In this document: in pieces, positions 52,201-64,000 of the stretch | Numbering within the stretch: the stretch's first letter is position 1 | Layout of the letters: each line of letters opens with the position of its first letter | Source: Tetrahymena thermophila SB210 | Lineage: Eukaryota > Ciliophora > Oligohymenophorea > Hymenostomatida > Tetrahymenidae | Reading direction: 5' to 3' | Length of the DNA: 64,000 bases | Assembly: GCF_000189635.1 (NCBI RefSeq) | Contig: NW_002476559.1 | Span: 1,178,001-1,242,000, forward strand | Position numbers and translations under genes: made by a program | The notes under the pieces: generated by a model | The model's input: only the letters and a program-made list of their open reading frames with translations | Told to the model about the DNA's origin: nothing | Databases searched by the model: none

Positions 52201-55200
52201 TTTTAAACCTAATTTTTATGGTTTTATAAGAGCGAGAATCTATAGTTTATCTAGGCAATCTACCTCTTTCTAAATATCAAATATCACATTAAAGGAATCT
52301 CTTTAAAAAAAAAAAAATTAAAAATAATAAATAAGCTCCAATTTAAAATTACTGTAAAATATTTTTGCCATTTGTAATTAAGAAGTTCCAATCATTATAA
52401 AGAATTTTTTGAAGAATTTGAGACATATGATTATCTTCAACTTTCATATTATTTCTGTAGATGTATTTACGTTTATAGATATCAATTGCATATTTAGTGA
52501 AATTAGGATCATTTTTTTGATCCTCTTGCAATTATTTTTAGTAGCAAAGACTTTAACTCATTTTCCAAAGATACTACTAAGCTTTTTCCAAGGCTTTTGC
52601 TCTATTAGGAGATAAATTACAAAAGTCAAAGTAATTTATTTCGTAAGCATTATTTATATTTTTGTGCATTTAGCTCTGATTGATTGATTTAAATTTGAAT
52701 TACTAAAAGAAAAATAAATTAAAAATAGATAATTAATTTTACCTTTTCAAACGAATAGAGAAATTCTGTAAACAATGCAATAGCCTCTTAAGATTATTAG
52801 TAAAGAGGAGAATATTAAATTAATTTTAAATATTCTGTCATTTCTCCTTAATAAGCACATACACAATCTTTAAGTACTCTAATTTAATTTATTTTTAAAA
52901 TTCATTTAAATTTCAAAAAAATGAATAGTTACAAATAAAATTAATAGATATTTCCAATGATAGTAAAAGATTATTTGATTTATAGTAAATCTAACAACCA
53001 TAAAAAATATTTTTTTAAATTTTTATCTAAGATATTTATTTACTTTTTTATAGTAATAAAATTATAAAATAATATAAATTAAAAGTTTAGGAAAACTTTT
53101 TTTTACTCTTTGTTTGAATTTGTCAGAGCTGATTGGCTTAAAAGGATTTCTAAATCTTTTGATTGGTTAATACTTTTACCCATAGCAAGATTAACAAAGC
53201 TTTGTATATTTTCTTCTGAGTCATTTAGTAATTCATTTAATGAAGAAAAATTAGTTTTGAGAGAAGGTATTAGCAAACTTAGTATTTCTGCAAGAGCTTT
53301 CTTATTGCTTGTCATATAAATAGAACTTGATGTTATGTTTTGCTAAAAATCTTCCATTTTAATATCTTTAATTTAGTAGATTACTCCATTTAGAAGTAAA
53401 GTTCCAAAATACATATTGCTATCCTATTAAACAATTTAAAAAATAAATTCATTAAAAGAAAATCAATATCAAATAAAATCGTAGTAATTTAATGATTTTA
53501 TTATGTCATTAAATAGCTCAAATACTAACTTAAAAAATACTAAAATGAGTTTATTTTTTTTTTATTAAATGATTAAAATCAATCCAAAATTACTTATGAA
53601 TAGTTTTAAGTGAAGTGATCATTGTTATTCAATTATTTGTAGTTTTCTTTAAAAATATCTATCAGGAATTTTAAGTTTTCAGATTAGGCAGCATTAGCAT
53701 ATTCATCTAAATAATCAAACAGCTTTTTATTTTTTTCACCTGAATATATATCGATTTTATTATAGGAGTCTTTACTGATACAATAACTTCGTTTGTAATA
53801 TGTATAATAAGTTTTAGGATCAGCCATATGATAGATCATTTCCTCAGTGTTATAACTATTAAAATAATTTATTTATTTAAAATATTTACAATTAAAATGT
53901 ATTGAACTTACGTATTCCACATTATTTCATCATAATTATCTACTAATCTATCAATATTTTTATCTTCTAGTAAGCTTTAAACATCCTATTAATCGATTCC
54001 TTTAAAAATTCCTGGTCTCCCCTATTTATTTTATTCAACTTAATTTTCTAAATTAGAATCTACAATTCTTGAACGAAAGTATTTATATTTCAAATTAAAT
54101 TTCTATAATTAAATGAATTTTTATAAACTTTCTTTAAATAGTTTTTAATCATCTCCATATTTATCCTTTTTTTCATTTAATAATCTATTGTATAATTTTT
54201 CACATAATCTCCTAATAACTTCACTATGATATTATTCATCAAAGATATTTTCAGAAGTATTTGAATAAAGTATATCATCTGTTTCAATTATAAAACCAAC
54301 AGAAAGACCCTAGTAATTTATTATATTTTTAAGAATATTATTTTATTAGTTAATAAATTTGATTTAAAATTCAAATAAAATTTTACTATTAAAGGAATAA
54401 GCCTATGACGAGGGAAAAAATCCATCATATCATCGAAATAGTAATATTTTTCTAAAGTTCCCAAGATTAGATCAACAGCAAAAGTCACTTACTTGTAATG
54501 ATCTTCATCTCGTCCATCAAATCCATAAAAATCATAATAGGAAAGCTTGAGTTATGCTATTGTACTTAGAACTATCATTTGCATCAAAGGGCTAGAACTA
54601 TGTGTATGCAAGCAATAGCTACTAGTAAAGTTCTTCTCTTCTTCACTTAAATTCATTCTTTCTTTTCTTGGATCTGTATAGAAACACCTAGCTATTCTTT
54701 CGAAAACTTGGTTAAGAATTTCAAATTCAAAAAAATTTTCACATTAATTCCCATTCTTTTCCCTAATTTTAAAATAAAAAAATCAAATTTTTAAAAATGA
54801 TTAAATAAATAAATAAATAATTTACATATCTTTTTTTAATGGTTCAAAAGCCTTAATAATTAGATCACTTGTCAATCTGTCAATATCTTCATCTTCATCC
54901 TCTTCTAGATCATTTTACTTTTTATTGTTTTCATTTTTCTTCTTTTGTTGGTAATCATATTCAAATACTAAAACCATTTTAATTACTTTTTATGGGAAGT
55001 TGAACTCTTCAGCAATACGGGATAAACTTTTTTTTTTAATCAATTTTTAAAAAAAAAATGATATTAAATAAATTTAATTTACTTTTCACCATCATTTTCC
55101 AAGCAGTTTTTTAATAAATCATTAATTTTTATTTTAAAATTTAAAATTTTTTCTTCTAATTATTAAATTTTTTTTTATTATTATTCTGTAAGTTATATTT

Positions 55201-58200
55201 AATCTTTATCTGTTTATTTTACACTTTTCTTCTTCTTCATATCATTTAGTATCTCATCTTCAATCTCTTCGTCACTATTTTATTCATTTTCATATTCGTT
55301 AGACTACTTCCCTTTTTCTGCCTTTTTCTAAAAACCTCTCTTTAATTTTGCAATATAAATTTAATAAGATCTTTGTGCATATTCGTAATCAACAAGCAAT
55401 TGTTTAACAATCAAAGGATTTGATCTAAAGTTAAGAACATAAACTAGAGCTAATATTGGATTGAGATATGGGCTTTTACTGTTATTCACTAGATAATGGT
55501 TTTAACATAAAAATTCCCATGTGTTTAAATCTCCCATCATCAATAAGGTCCAAACAGGACTGATTAGTGTACTTTTAGTAAATTTATAAATAGCATATTA
55601 TAAAGTATTACCCTTCTTAAGTCCAGCTTCTATAGTTAGATGCTCTTCTTTTACATACTTTTAGCTAATAATAGTATAAAGCTAATAAAGGAATTCAGTT
55701 GTTTAGAACGTAGAACTTCTACAAGAAAGTAGTCTTTTAATTTTAAATATTTTATATTGCAAAAAAATAAATAATTAAAAAATATAATTAAGTAATTTAA
55801 AAGAAATCAAAAATATTGTTTGTTTATTTTTTTATTTAGCTTACCCTGCTAAGCCTTAGACTAAAGACATATATTTTATCTCCTTTGCATTCACAGCTTA
55901 TGTTAAAGTTAGAATTTGCTTAAACTCCTATTCACTATTTTTAAAATTTGTAATACTATCGAATCTAATATTACAAGGATACTTGAGTGGCAATAGCTTA
56001 TCTTAATATTTAGAAAGAAGACAAAAATCACCTTTACATAGAATGTAAGCTACTTCTGCCCAAGTTGTATCAATTTTAAAACTTTTAACAAATTTGTTAG
56101 TTTTTATTAAATTTATTAAAAATTTTTTATTTTAAGATGATTCACCATAAACTGGAAGAATTTAGTCAAGCATGATTAATTATTATAGCCCATCAATTTT
56201 AAATTAAGGAGGCAGCTTAAGAGATTTACATATCCACTTTACATTCGTTGGCTCATAATCTTGGTACATTATCTTAACTAAGGTAACAAACTCCTAATGA
56301 TTTACTCCTAATTAAGAGAAAAGCTTAGAAATATAGGTGTTGTTTCTCATTTATTCTAAAATTGTATTACGCTCTTATTCAGTTTTTGAATTTTTGATAT
56401 ACATCAAATTAGATACCAACTCAACTGCTTCAATAGAGATCTTTGTATCTTTAGATATGAAAGATGTGTTAAACTGCATATGATTGACCAATCTTACATA
56501 TTGCTCTACAGATTTATCTGAAACAGTTATGTTATTTTCAAGGATTGTGTTTTCATCTCCATAAGCTTATTGCTACAAATAATCTAACTAACGGTAGAAC
56601 TTGATCATAGTTTAGGTACAATAATTGGTATCTTCTTAGAAATAAGTATGCACAGCTTCGAAAAATTCTTGTTTTACTTACAACAGTTAACATAATAGTT
56701 ATTCTACATTCACTTTCTTTAATTTTTTCTCATCTCCATCTTAAATATTTAGAAGAATGTTACTTGAGCGTCCACTAAAATATACTAACAAACAACTAGT
56801 CATTAACAGAGCTTCTTACTTAGTTTTAATTAAAAATTACAAGAAAGTTTAAACTCTCAAAGATTCTTCATTGATAGATAGAATTTACACAGCTTTAATT
56901 AAACCATATTGATCTTACTTAGATTTCTTTAAATAATAAAAATGATGAAATATTTTAAAATTAAATTAATTTTATTTACTTTGAATTTTTAGTAATCTTT
57001 CTCAATATCTTCTTATTTTTTTAAAGGATTTAAAAATTTATAGATATCTCTTTTCCTATTTCCAGTCATGCCATATCTAAAATCTATTAAATTATATATT
57101 GATTTTATTGATTCTGGATTTACGTTATTCCTGTAAATATCAAAAAGCTCTAAATAATCAGAGTATGCTAATGAAACCCCTTCATGATAGAGGATTTTTT
57201 TTAGCAAACAGCTAGGAAGATTATCTGAAAAAATAATTTTAGAGACATTCGTGATATTTTAACCTTTTTGTTCAATTTTTTCTAAGATGGAAGAAGTAAA
57301 TTCAATAAAATTGTTAATATAACTTTAATCACTCTTAGGGTTTATCTTTAATATTTATAAATTATCTAAAGCTTATTTTAATTTATTTTATTTAGAAGAA
57401 GTAAGCAAATTAATGAATAATTCAACAGATTGACAATCAATATTTAGCATATCTGATATATCAGTAATACAGCTCTTCACAAGAGTATTTTAAGTAGGAT
57501 CTTCAATTCTGGGTATACTTCTAATTGACAATAATTTCTTAAAAAAATTAAAGTCACTTTATTCAAGCAAAATTTCAAAGTTTCTATTAATATCTTTGAA
57601 GTCTGCTTGAATTGTATTTGCTTGTATATATCCTTTTGTTTCTATTTCAAAAAGCTTCTTGAAATGGCTAGGTAATCCAGAAATTTTTATTCTGTCTCTA
57701 ATTTCCATTTACATTTTAGGATTTTGCTATTAATCATTTGTGGGTAACAACAACTTTAACTTATCTTTAATAATTGTTTTAACATAGCTAAAATCTAATG
57801 ATTCTCTCATGAATAACATCACCTAAACAAGCTCTTTTACAGTAACTTATTCAAATTATTCCGAAACATTATTTATTACCTTAAAGAAAGTTAGAGCATC
57901 ATATAATTCACTTGGACTTTTAGATGAATAAAGGTTGAAGAGATGTATAAATGCATTAATCTTATTATCTTTTATCTTTTAAAAAAAAAATATTTTTTTC
58001 TTCATTTTTAAAATTTATTAAATAATTTAAATAATATTTTATTATATTTATTATTAATGCAAACAAAAAAATATTTATCAAATTAATTAATTACCTTATT
58101 TAATGATGCAGCAAAACTGATAAAGGAATGGACATCTTTGCTAGCCTTGAACCCTAACAAAATTTCCATGAAACCCAAAATTACATCCTCTTTCATCTTC

Positions 58201-61200
58201 ATAACTTTAGAAATTAGTTCAAGCAAATCTGATCCTTTTAAATATTTATCAATAGCTTTTTATTTAATAAATCCCTCAAATCTACTAAAAAAGACTATTT
58301 GTAACGATTTAGCAACTTCACTTTCCAAAAGGTTCTCCTTACCATTTTTAATAATTTTACCAGCTGCATTTATTGAATCATTCAAAAATAAATCAAATAA
58401 ACCTAAAATACTCTAAAAATTATTAATCTTTTCTTTTGCCTTGCTGTTTTATTTTCCAGACTGTTCTTGCGATCCATCCAGAATTTGGCTATACAAAAAT
58501 ATAAACATTTCTTATATCGTGCTATCCTAAACATATTAGCTTTATGAAACTATTTTAAAGAATTACCCTAGCTCCTTAATTAAATCAGATTATAAATTTG
58601 ATATCGACCCACTAAATAGGTTAAGCATAACTGTAAGCCCTGAGGATAAAAAGTTGTCATGATCCTCTTTTTTTTGAGCATCATCACCCGATTTCTTCTC
58701 TTTTTCTCTTGTTGAATTGTAATCTCCTTGTTTTTTTTAATTTCTTTCTCGTTGTTTTTCATATAATTTTTAATATTATTGATCCAAATCTTCAATATAT
58801 TTTTCATATTTGCTTATTTTAGCTTTAAAATAAAAAATGTATATGCCATAAAATTAATTAATAATTTGATTTACTTTAGAATTCATCAATTTATTCATGT
58901 AAGTCAATTTTATCTTACTAGACTTTATTAAGTGCCTTTTAGCATACTTTAAATTCTTCTATATACACTTGAGCATCACTTATATAATCTTTTGTAATCT
59001 CTTTAATTTAATATATTTCTTTTTCTATTTTTTCCATTTTCATCATATTTTGAGAAATTTTATTTACTATCTCATCATAAATTTATTATTAATCTAGATA
59101 TTTTTCTTAGAGAGCCTAAAGTTCAATCTCATCTTACGTTTTATCAGAATATTAGATACTTTGTTCAGAGTCATACCCATATCCATATTCATATCTGCTT
59201 TCTATATTTCCATTTTCAATTTTATAAATAGTTTACTTAATTTAATTGATTTCATTTTCAATTAATGCAATATTTTCTTCTTTATCGCTTATATCACTAC
59301 TTAACTCTTATATTGTGATTTCTAATTACTTAATTTATTGGTCTATATTTTTTAATTAAAAATAATAAAATGATTTAAAAATCTTTATAATTTTGAAGAA
59401 AATATAATTACCCTAAAACTAATCTAAACTCTCTTCATTATTATCTAGTAATTTTTGATTGTTATGACGAATCTTAGTAGCATTAAGTTCTTGAATACCT
59501 CCTTCACTAAGAACGCAATCAAAACCATGATTATGATCATCATCATCATCATCATCATCATCACTATCATCATAAAAATCATCATCATCATCACTAATTT
59601 CTTTTTTTTCTTCAACCTCATTTCTTTAATTTTCCAAGATTAATTCTTCAATTATTTGATAATATTTTATTATTTATTGCTTTTTCTTATTCAGCTCTGT
59701 GTAGAGCTAGTTAATTTTATATTTCGTATCCTGTATTTGTGAATATTTATCTTGAATTGAATTTTTCAAGCTCTCAATAATCTTTTTTAGAATTAATATT
59801 TTTAAATATTGTTAGAGAATTTAAATTATTTTATTACTTTTTTTTAAAGAGGTAATATCTTATTTTCTAATTCCTATAATTTATTTTACTCAGTTTCTTT
59901 TTATTGTTTCAGCTTAGTAAACTCTAAAATATATTCATTTTTTTATCTAATTAAGTTTTCATTTTTTTCCCCATTAATAACTTGAATATCTTTTATAATA
60001 TTTTAAAGAAGGGGGAGTATTTATTCTTTTTTTGAATATTCTATGCTTATATATGATTCATCTTCATTTTACTTTTATTATTAAAGCTCATTTAGGTAAT
60101 ACCTTAGATAATTAAAGCTATCTTATAATTTTTCTTCATAGTATTCTTCATTTTGCTTAGCCTTTATTCTTTGTTGTTCTAATTCACTCAAAGTAGCTTT
60201 AGTTTCATTTAAGCTTTAATTGATATCATATTTCACTTTTAAACATTCATCCATTGCTTCAATCTCACTAACTTTCGTAAATTCTTATTTTCTGATCATA
60301 ATTTTATTCTTTGCAAATTCAATCGAGCCTATCAGGCTTTAAATTATTTTTTTAATAGAATTGCTTGCTGTAAGTTTGCTTGAGCCTTTAAAGCTTTGAA
60401 TTATAACTTCAACTATTTTCAAAATATCTAAAATACCCACACCTGCAATCTCCTTTATTTTCTCTTCTAACCCGGTGTTTTTCAAAAAGCATTTAAAAGC
60501 ATTATTTACATCCTCAAAGTCTACCTCTTTATCATTTTTAAAAATAGCATAACCTATCTTAAAAATGTCCTAGCATTGCTTTAATTAATTTAGTCCTTCG
60601 AATCCTGGAAGTTTACTGCCATTTTAGACAAGATTCAGTATCTAATTTAAAATAACCTAGTTTGATATAAAAAAAATGAATATTTAAATTGAATTATTTT
60701 AAAATTGATCTATTTACTTCACCACTGCTAGATTAGATTGAACGACATATTTGTATCACAGAGAAAATAATATTTTTATATGCATAAGTAATCGCTTCTT
60801 CAGAAGTGAGTTCTATCTCTTATTCCTCATCTTGTCCATCATCAGCCTATATTACAGATTCAGCCTTTTCTAAATCCTTCATAAGCTTTTCTTTTAACAA
60901 CTCTTCTTCATCTTTTTTCTACTCTGGATTCTAGTTTTTTTTATCAGCTTTTTATTTATTATCATTTTATTTTTTGACAATTATTTTTTTGAGATCTTTA
61001 TTCCAGACAGTAATTACATTCGACAACGCTACACAAAAGATATCAATTAAGTGATCTTAGTAATTTCCTTTGAAATTTTCTACAGGGAAAGCAAACTCCC
61101 AAACAAAATCAAAAATAGGTCCTTTCAGATTGATAAAGCCAATACTTTTTAATGACTATTTGCCCTGCTTCTTTTAGAAGGTATTGATTAAAGCATTAAC

Positions 61201-64000
61201 AAATGAACTAATTGTATTTTTTAGTTCACCCTTTTAATTTTTCAAGAGACACCATAAAAGATTGACTAATTCATTACTGAGCTCTTTGTCTATTGTACTT
61301 ACCTTTGATAGAATAATATTTTAATTAAAATTGAAAAAATTATGCTTTTTTATACTTATTGCTAGATTAAAGCTTTTGCTTTCTCTTCAAGCTTTTATGA
61401 AATTTCCTAAGCAAAAGCATGGGGATCTTATGATATTTTAACAAGCTCCTATCCTAGTTTAGTTACTGTAGAAGGATCTCTTATCATGATCTCAAGATTA
61501 TTTTAGATATTTTCGGAAGTTGATGGATCAATAATTCCTAGTTTAGATGCTTCAGCTGTAATATCTTTTAATGCATCAACAGGTACTAAATTGGCTATAT
61601 TATCTTGAATATCCATTTTTTTTAATAGTTCTTAGAATTATCCTTATGCCATTTACAGTAAATATTCAGAAATAATTTTAAAACCATTCTACGAGATCTC
61701 TTCGAAATCCCTAAATATTTTTAATTAATTATTTACATAAAATTTTCAATTTGAGATGAAATAAATTACTTGTATTTTTTTGCAACAAGAGTAACAAAAG
61801 TTGCTGCTGAAGTGGCATATGGTAAGAAAGCGTTAGGATTGATTATAGCACTGAGCATTAGCCAAATAGCAACTAATGAAAAATAGACAGCAAATGTATA
61901 AAATGATAAAAGGACTATAATCCACATCATACCTGTAAAAAAATTTCTAATTTTTCCTCTCCCATATTTATATTTGATAAAATACTTTTCTTAAGGAAAA
62001 TCCATGCTTGCATAGTAATAAATCAAATCTAAAAATGACAAAATCCAAAACATCAAAGTCATGATTGTAATACTCAAAACAATCCAATTATCTCCCATTA
62101 GCTTAGCAAGAATAGAACTTGGGTAGTACACTATAGTTTCCAGATAAATTAATCTCATTGGAGAAATTAGAGAATAAGTTGATTATTAAGCTCTTATAAA
62201 AATAGCTAGAATAAATAAAGGACTACCTATGAAGCCCATTACCAAAACATGAGCTAAGACAGTTATAAGATCAAAAAACTACCAACCTGTAGCTACTTAG
62301 ATGTCCTTTTGAGCTTATTTAAAATCTTCTGTATCATAAAGCATGCTGAATAAAAAGCTATCTTTAGCCAGCAAAATCTTAAAATTGTTTTCTACTCTTT
62401 TTTTATCTATAAAGTATTTCTTTTATAATTTTTACACATCATATTTTTCGTCTCTCTCAATCCATTGCTGAGGTAAATAAACAGTAGATATTCCATAATC
62501 TCTCATGAGAGCTCCTTCATTTAATTATAGTTTTTGCATATGATTCAAAGTGCAGAACTCCTTGAATTTTTAAAATATTAATTGAAAAAAAATAAGAAAA
62601 AATATTTTAATTAAATAAATACTTAGTAATATTTATCTAATTCCTAAGATTCTATACGATCAGTATCGAATTTTGTGAGGCTACAGCAACTGGAAATAAA
62701 TTAATCTAAAGAAGTTTTATTTGGCTACTCAGGTATCGAAGGTATAGTACCATTGTATTTAATGTATGTAAAATATTAAGTCTATGCATCAAGCCTGGCA
62801 ACAATTTTGAAACCCATCTCTGTTAAAAACTTCAAATTTTTTTCATCATCAAATTTCCTCTCTAAATACAGATTAAGATAGCAGAATTTTTCATAAAGCT
62901 ATTTCATTTCATTCCCCAATAATTAATCTTTTTCCAAGCTATGAATTTCTTCATTGTCATTTTCTTTTAACTCTTCCAGCTTTTTAGCCCTAAAAAGTAG
63001 CTTGTAAAATTCTTTAATCGAATTTTATTTAGCCTTTTGTAGCAGAAGCACTATATAGTCGATCAAAGCACTTAAAGGAGGAGACATATGGATAAGTTAA
63101 TTAAACTAACTAAAAATGCTACTAATGTTATATTTAGGTACATAACCTTATTCCATACTTTCTGGATGTTCACCTGATACTTTTTTATTTTATTCTTCAA
63201 TTATTTTTTACTATTCTTCCTAAATTTTAGAGTATTTTCAAATAAAATTGTCCATTTATAATAAAAAATTAGTTAACCTTGTATTCAAGATAAAAACGCC
63301 TCTTATGAATATCTAAAGTGGATTCATCTATTTCTCCTGCTCCTCCTTTTTCTAATTGTGCATATTTATGTGTGCTCTCTATGTGATTAAGAACCCAGAT
63401 ATAATTTTTATTGATAACGAACATTAGAAAAACTAGCAAGATAATACCTAAAATACCTGAAAGAACGCAGCTTACAATAATAGCAGCACACAATTAACCT
63501 AAATTTTGTGAAAAAAATTAAATAAAATATTTGAATGCTTATTTTACTGTTATAAGAAAAATCGTAGTTTTTAACATTGTAAATTTTAGATTAATCAACA
63601 TCGACCCCTATCCATTTCTCATCAAGATTCCTGTTTAAATTAATATCCCTGAATCCATTATAAATATCATTCTATTCAAATCTTTAAGGTGGATAATGAA
63701 CATATGGCTACCAAGCATTTGTTATTAGGGAATATTGAGGTGCTGAATTTGATTGCATAAAATTGCTTAACAAATTTTGTGTTTTATAAATTTTGTCTAA
63801 TGAAAGCGCTGGAACATATGGACAGAAACCAGGAGATAAAGTATACTAACCAGTATATTTTTGTGTTGTCATCAAAGTCAAAGTTAGTTCTCCTAGCCAG
63901 TATGGTTTCATGTAAGTATATGCTGAATTATAAGTAAACTATTCATTTTTTAAATAAAAATATTTTAATTAAAAGCTTTTTCAAATCGTAATAAAAAAAT
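49242..64000 (-). CDS. Giant membrane protein with EF-hands, 5' end outside window
   Basis: At least 14.7 kb of minus-strand gene, over 4000 residues, many short introns. The 5'-most exons read are about 63945-63548, 63498-63278, 63219-62623, 62560-61770, 61710-61356, 61290-60718 and 60656 onward. The frame was followed across several later junctions to TGA at 49244-49242, but not every downstream intron was placed exactly. Order of parts: a probable extracellular domain; one membrane segment near 63440; an acidic/helical stretch; about four membrane segments between 62290 and 61780 (WLMLSAIINPNAFLPYATSA); a very long helical body with coiled coil at 59000-60300 and Asp-rich runs; an EF-hand (DAEGDNNGTISIDEF, 49754-49798) followed by a second, degenerate one (EEFEKAFKYV); then a strong hydrophobic hairpin (LVLALGTLIVILILLFVFIF) and a short acidic tail. 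This suggests a calcium-regulated membrane scaffold or channel-like protein. It is not recognisably a ryanodine or IP3 receptor. Confidence 0.78.
49390..49510 (-). other. C-terminal transmembrane anchor of giant protein
   Basis: Translates to an uninterrupted hydrophobic run (LVLALGTLIVILILLFVFIF, then a Gly/Ala-rich second stretch, SIINSIIPMVAAGGAAG). It could form one or two membrane spans. It is followed by only about 30 polar residues. Confidence 0.75.
49754..49798 (-). other. EF-hand calcium-binding loop
   Basis: The translation DAEGDNNGTISIDEF has acidic or polar residues at the ligand positions, Gly at 6, Ile at 8 and Glu at 12, so it should bind calcium. It lies about 100 residues before the C-terminal hydrophobic segment of the giant protein. 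Confidence 0.85.
59530..59592 (-). repeat. GAT-repeat coding poly-Asp run
   Basis: An imperfect ATC/GAT trinucleotide run inside the giant gene encodes Asp-rich sequence (DDDDD, then a nine-Asp run) on the minus strand. One of the other two frames of the repeat is a string of TGA stops, so slippage by one base in one direction would end the protein. Confidence 0.75.

Noticed and set aside
1-64000. Reading the window with the standard genetic code, giving only short frames and apparent pseudogenes
   Set aside because: TAA and TAG fall at Gln-like positions inside conserved motifs (RCC1 GQLG written GGTTAATTGG, kinase and PAS regions), and TGA alone ends genes. The ciliate code explains everything.
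49242-64000. Ryanodine or IP3 receptor identity
   Set aside because: EF-hands and great size are suggestive, but there is no six-helix pore with a selectivity filter at the C-terminus, only a short hydrophobic anchor.

Overview
The window reads as macronuclear-type DNA of an oligohymenophorean ciliate, most like Tetrahymena. It is very AT-rich. Long reading frames appear only if TAA and TAG are read as glutamine and TGA is the sole stop. Introns are short and AT-rich, with GTAA-type donors and TTAG/ATAG/AAAG acceptors. Intergenic DNA is almost pure A+T. Because the standard code breaks almost every gene into fragments, all models here were rebuilt by hand with the ciliate code. In all but the giant gene, exon lengths were checked to sum to a multiple of three.

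Left part (1-13299): two tandem plus-strand paralogues, the first cut by the window edge. They encode very large polytopic membrane proteins with an N-terminal membrane block, a PAS-like middle, long Q/N-rich linkers and two transmembrane hairpins with large loops. Three intron positions and phases are conserved between them. After about 2.7 kb of AT-rich spacer comes a very large plus-strand gene (16017-25930). It carries about 14 RCC1 propeller repeats followed by an IQGAP-like RasGAP and RasGAP_C region. I first read it as two genes, but one RCC1 blade is split across the supposed gap and a phase-preserving intron joins the halves.

Middle (26768-44136): a minus-strand Q/N-rich protein with a single in-frame TGA at codon 300; two small intronless plus-strand genes both starting Met-Gly-Cys (candidate lipid-anchored proteins); a small minus-strand gene with a motif resembling some ciliary proteins; a CAMK-type protein kinase with a long disordered N-terminus; and a small unknown protein. 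In the large spacer at 35744-38896 lies a 125-bp element with terminal inverted repeats, flanking TA dinucleotides and subterminal repeats, which looks like a Tc1/mariner or pogo MITE.

Right part (45677-64000): a minus-strand coiled-coil protein with many Thr-Pro sites and two CxxC motifs, then a giant minus-strand gene running off the right edge. The giant gene encodes N-terminal membrane segments, a very long helical cytoplasmic body, EF-hands and a C-terminal hydrophobic anchor.

The genes show no operon-like functional grouping. The shared themes are membrane anchoring, calcium and GTPase signalling, and probably cortex or cilia. The three observations most worth checking are the RCC1-RasGAP fusion, the in-frame TGA, and the small transposon-like element. 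No rRNA, tRNA, CRISPR array or telomere was seen.
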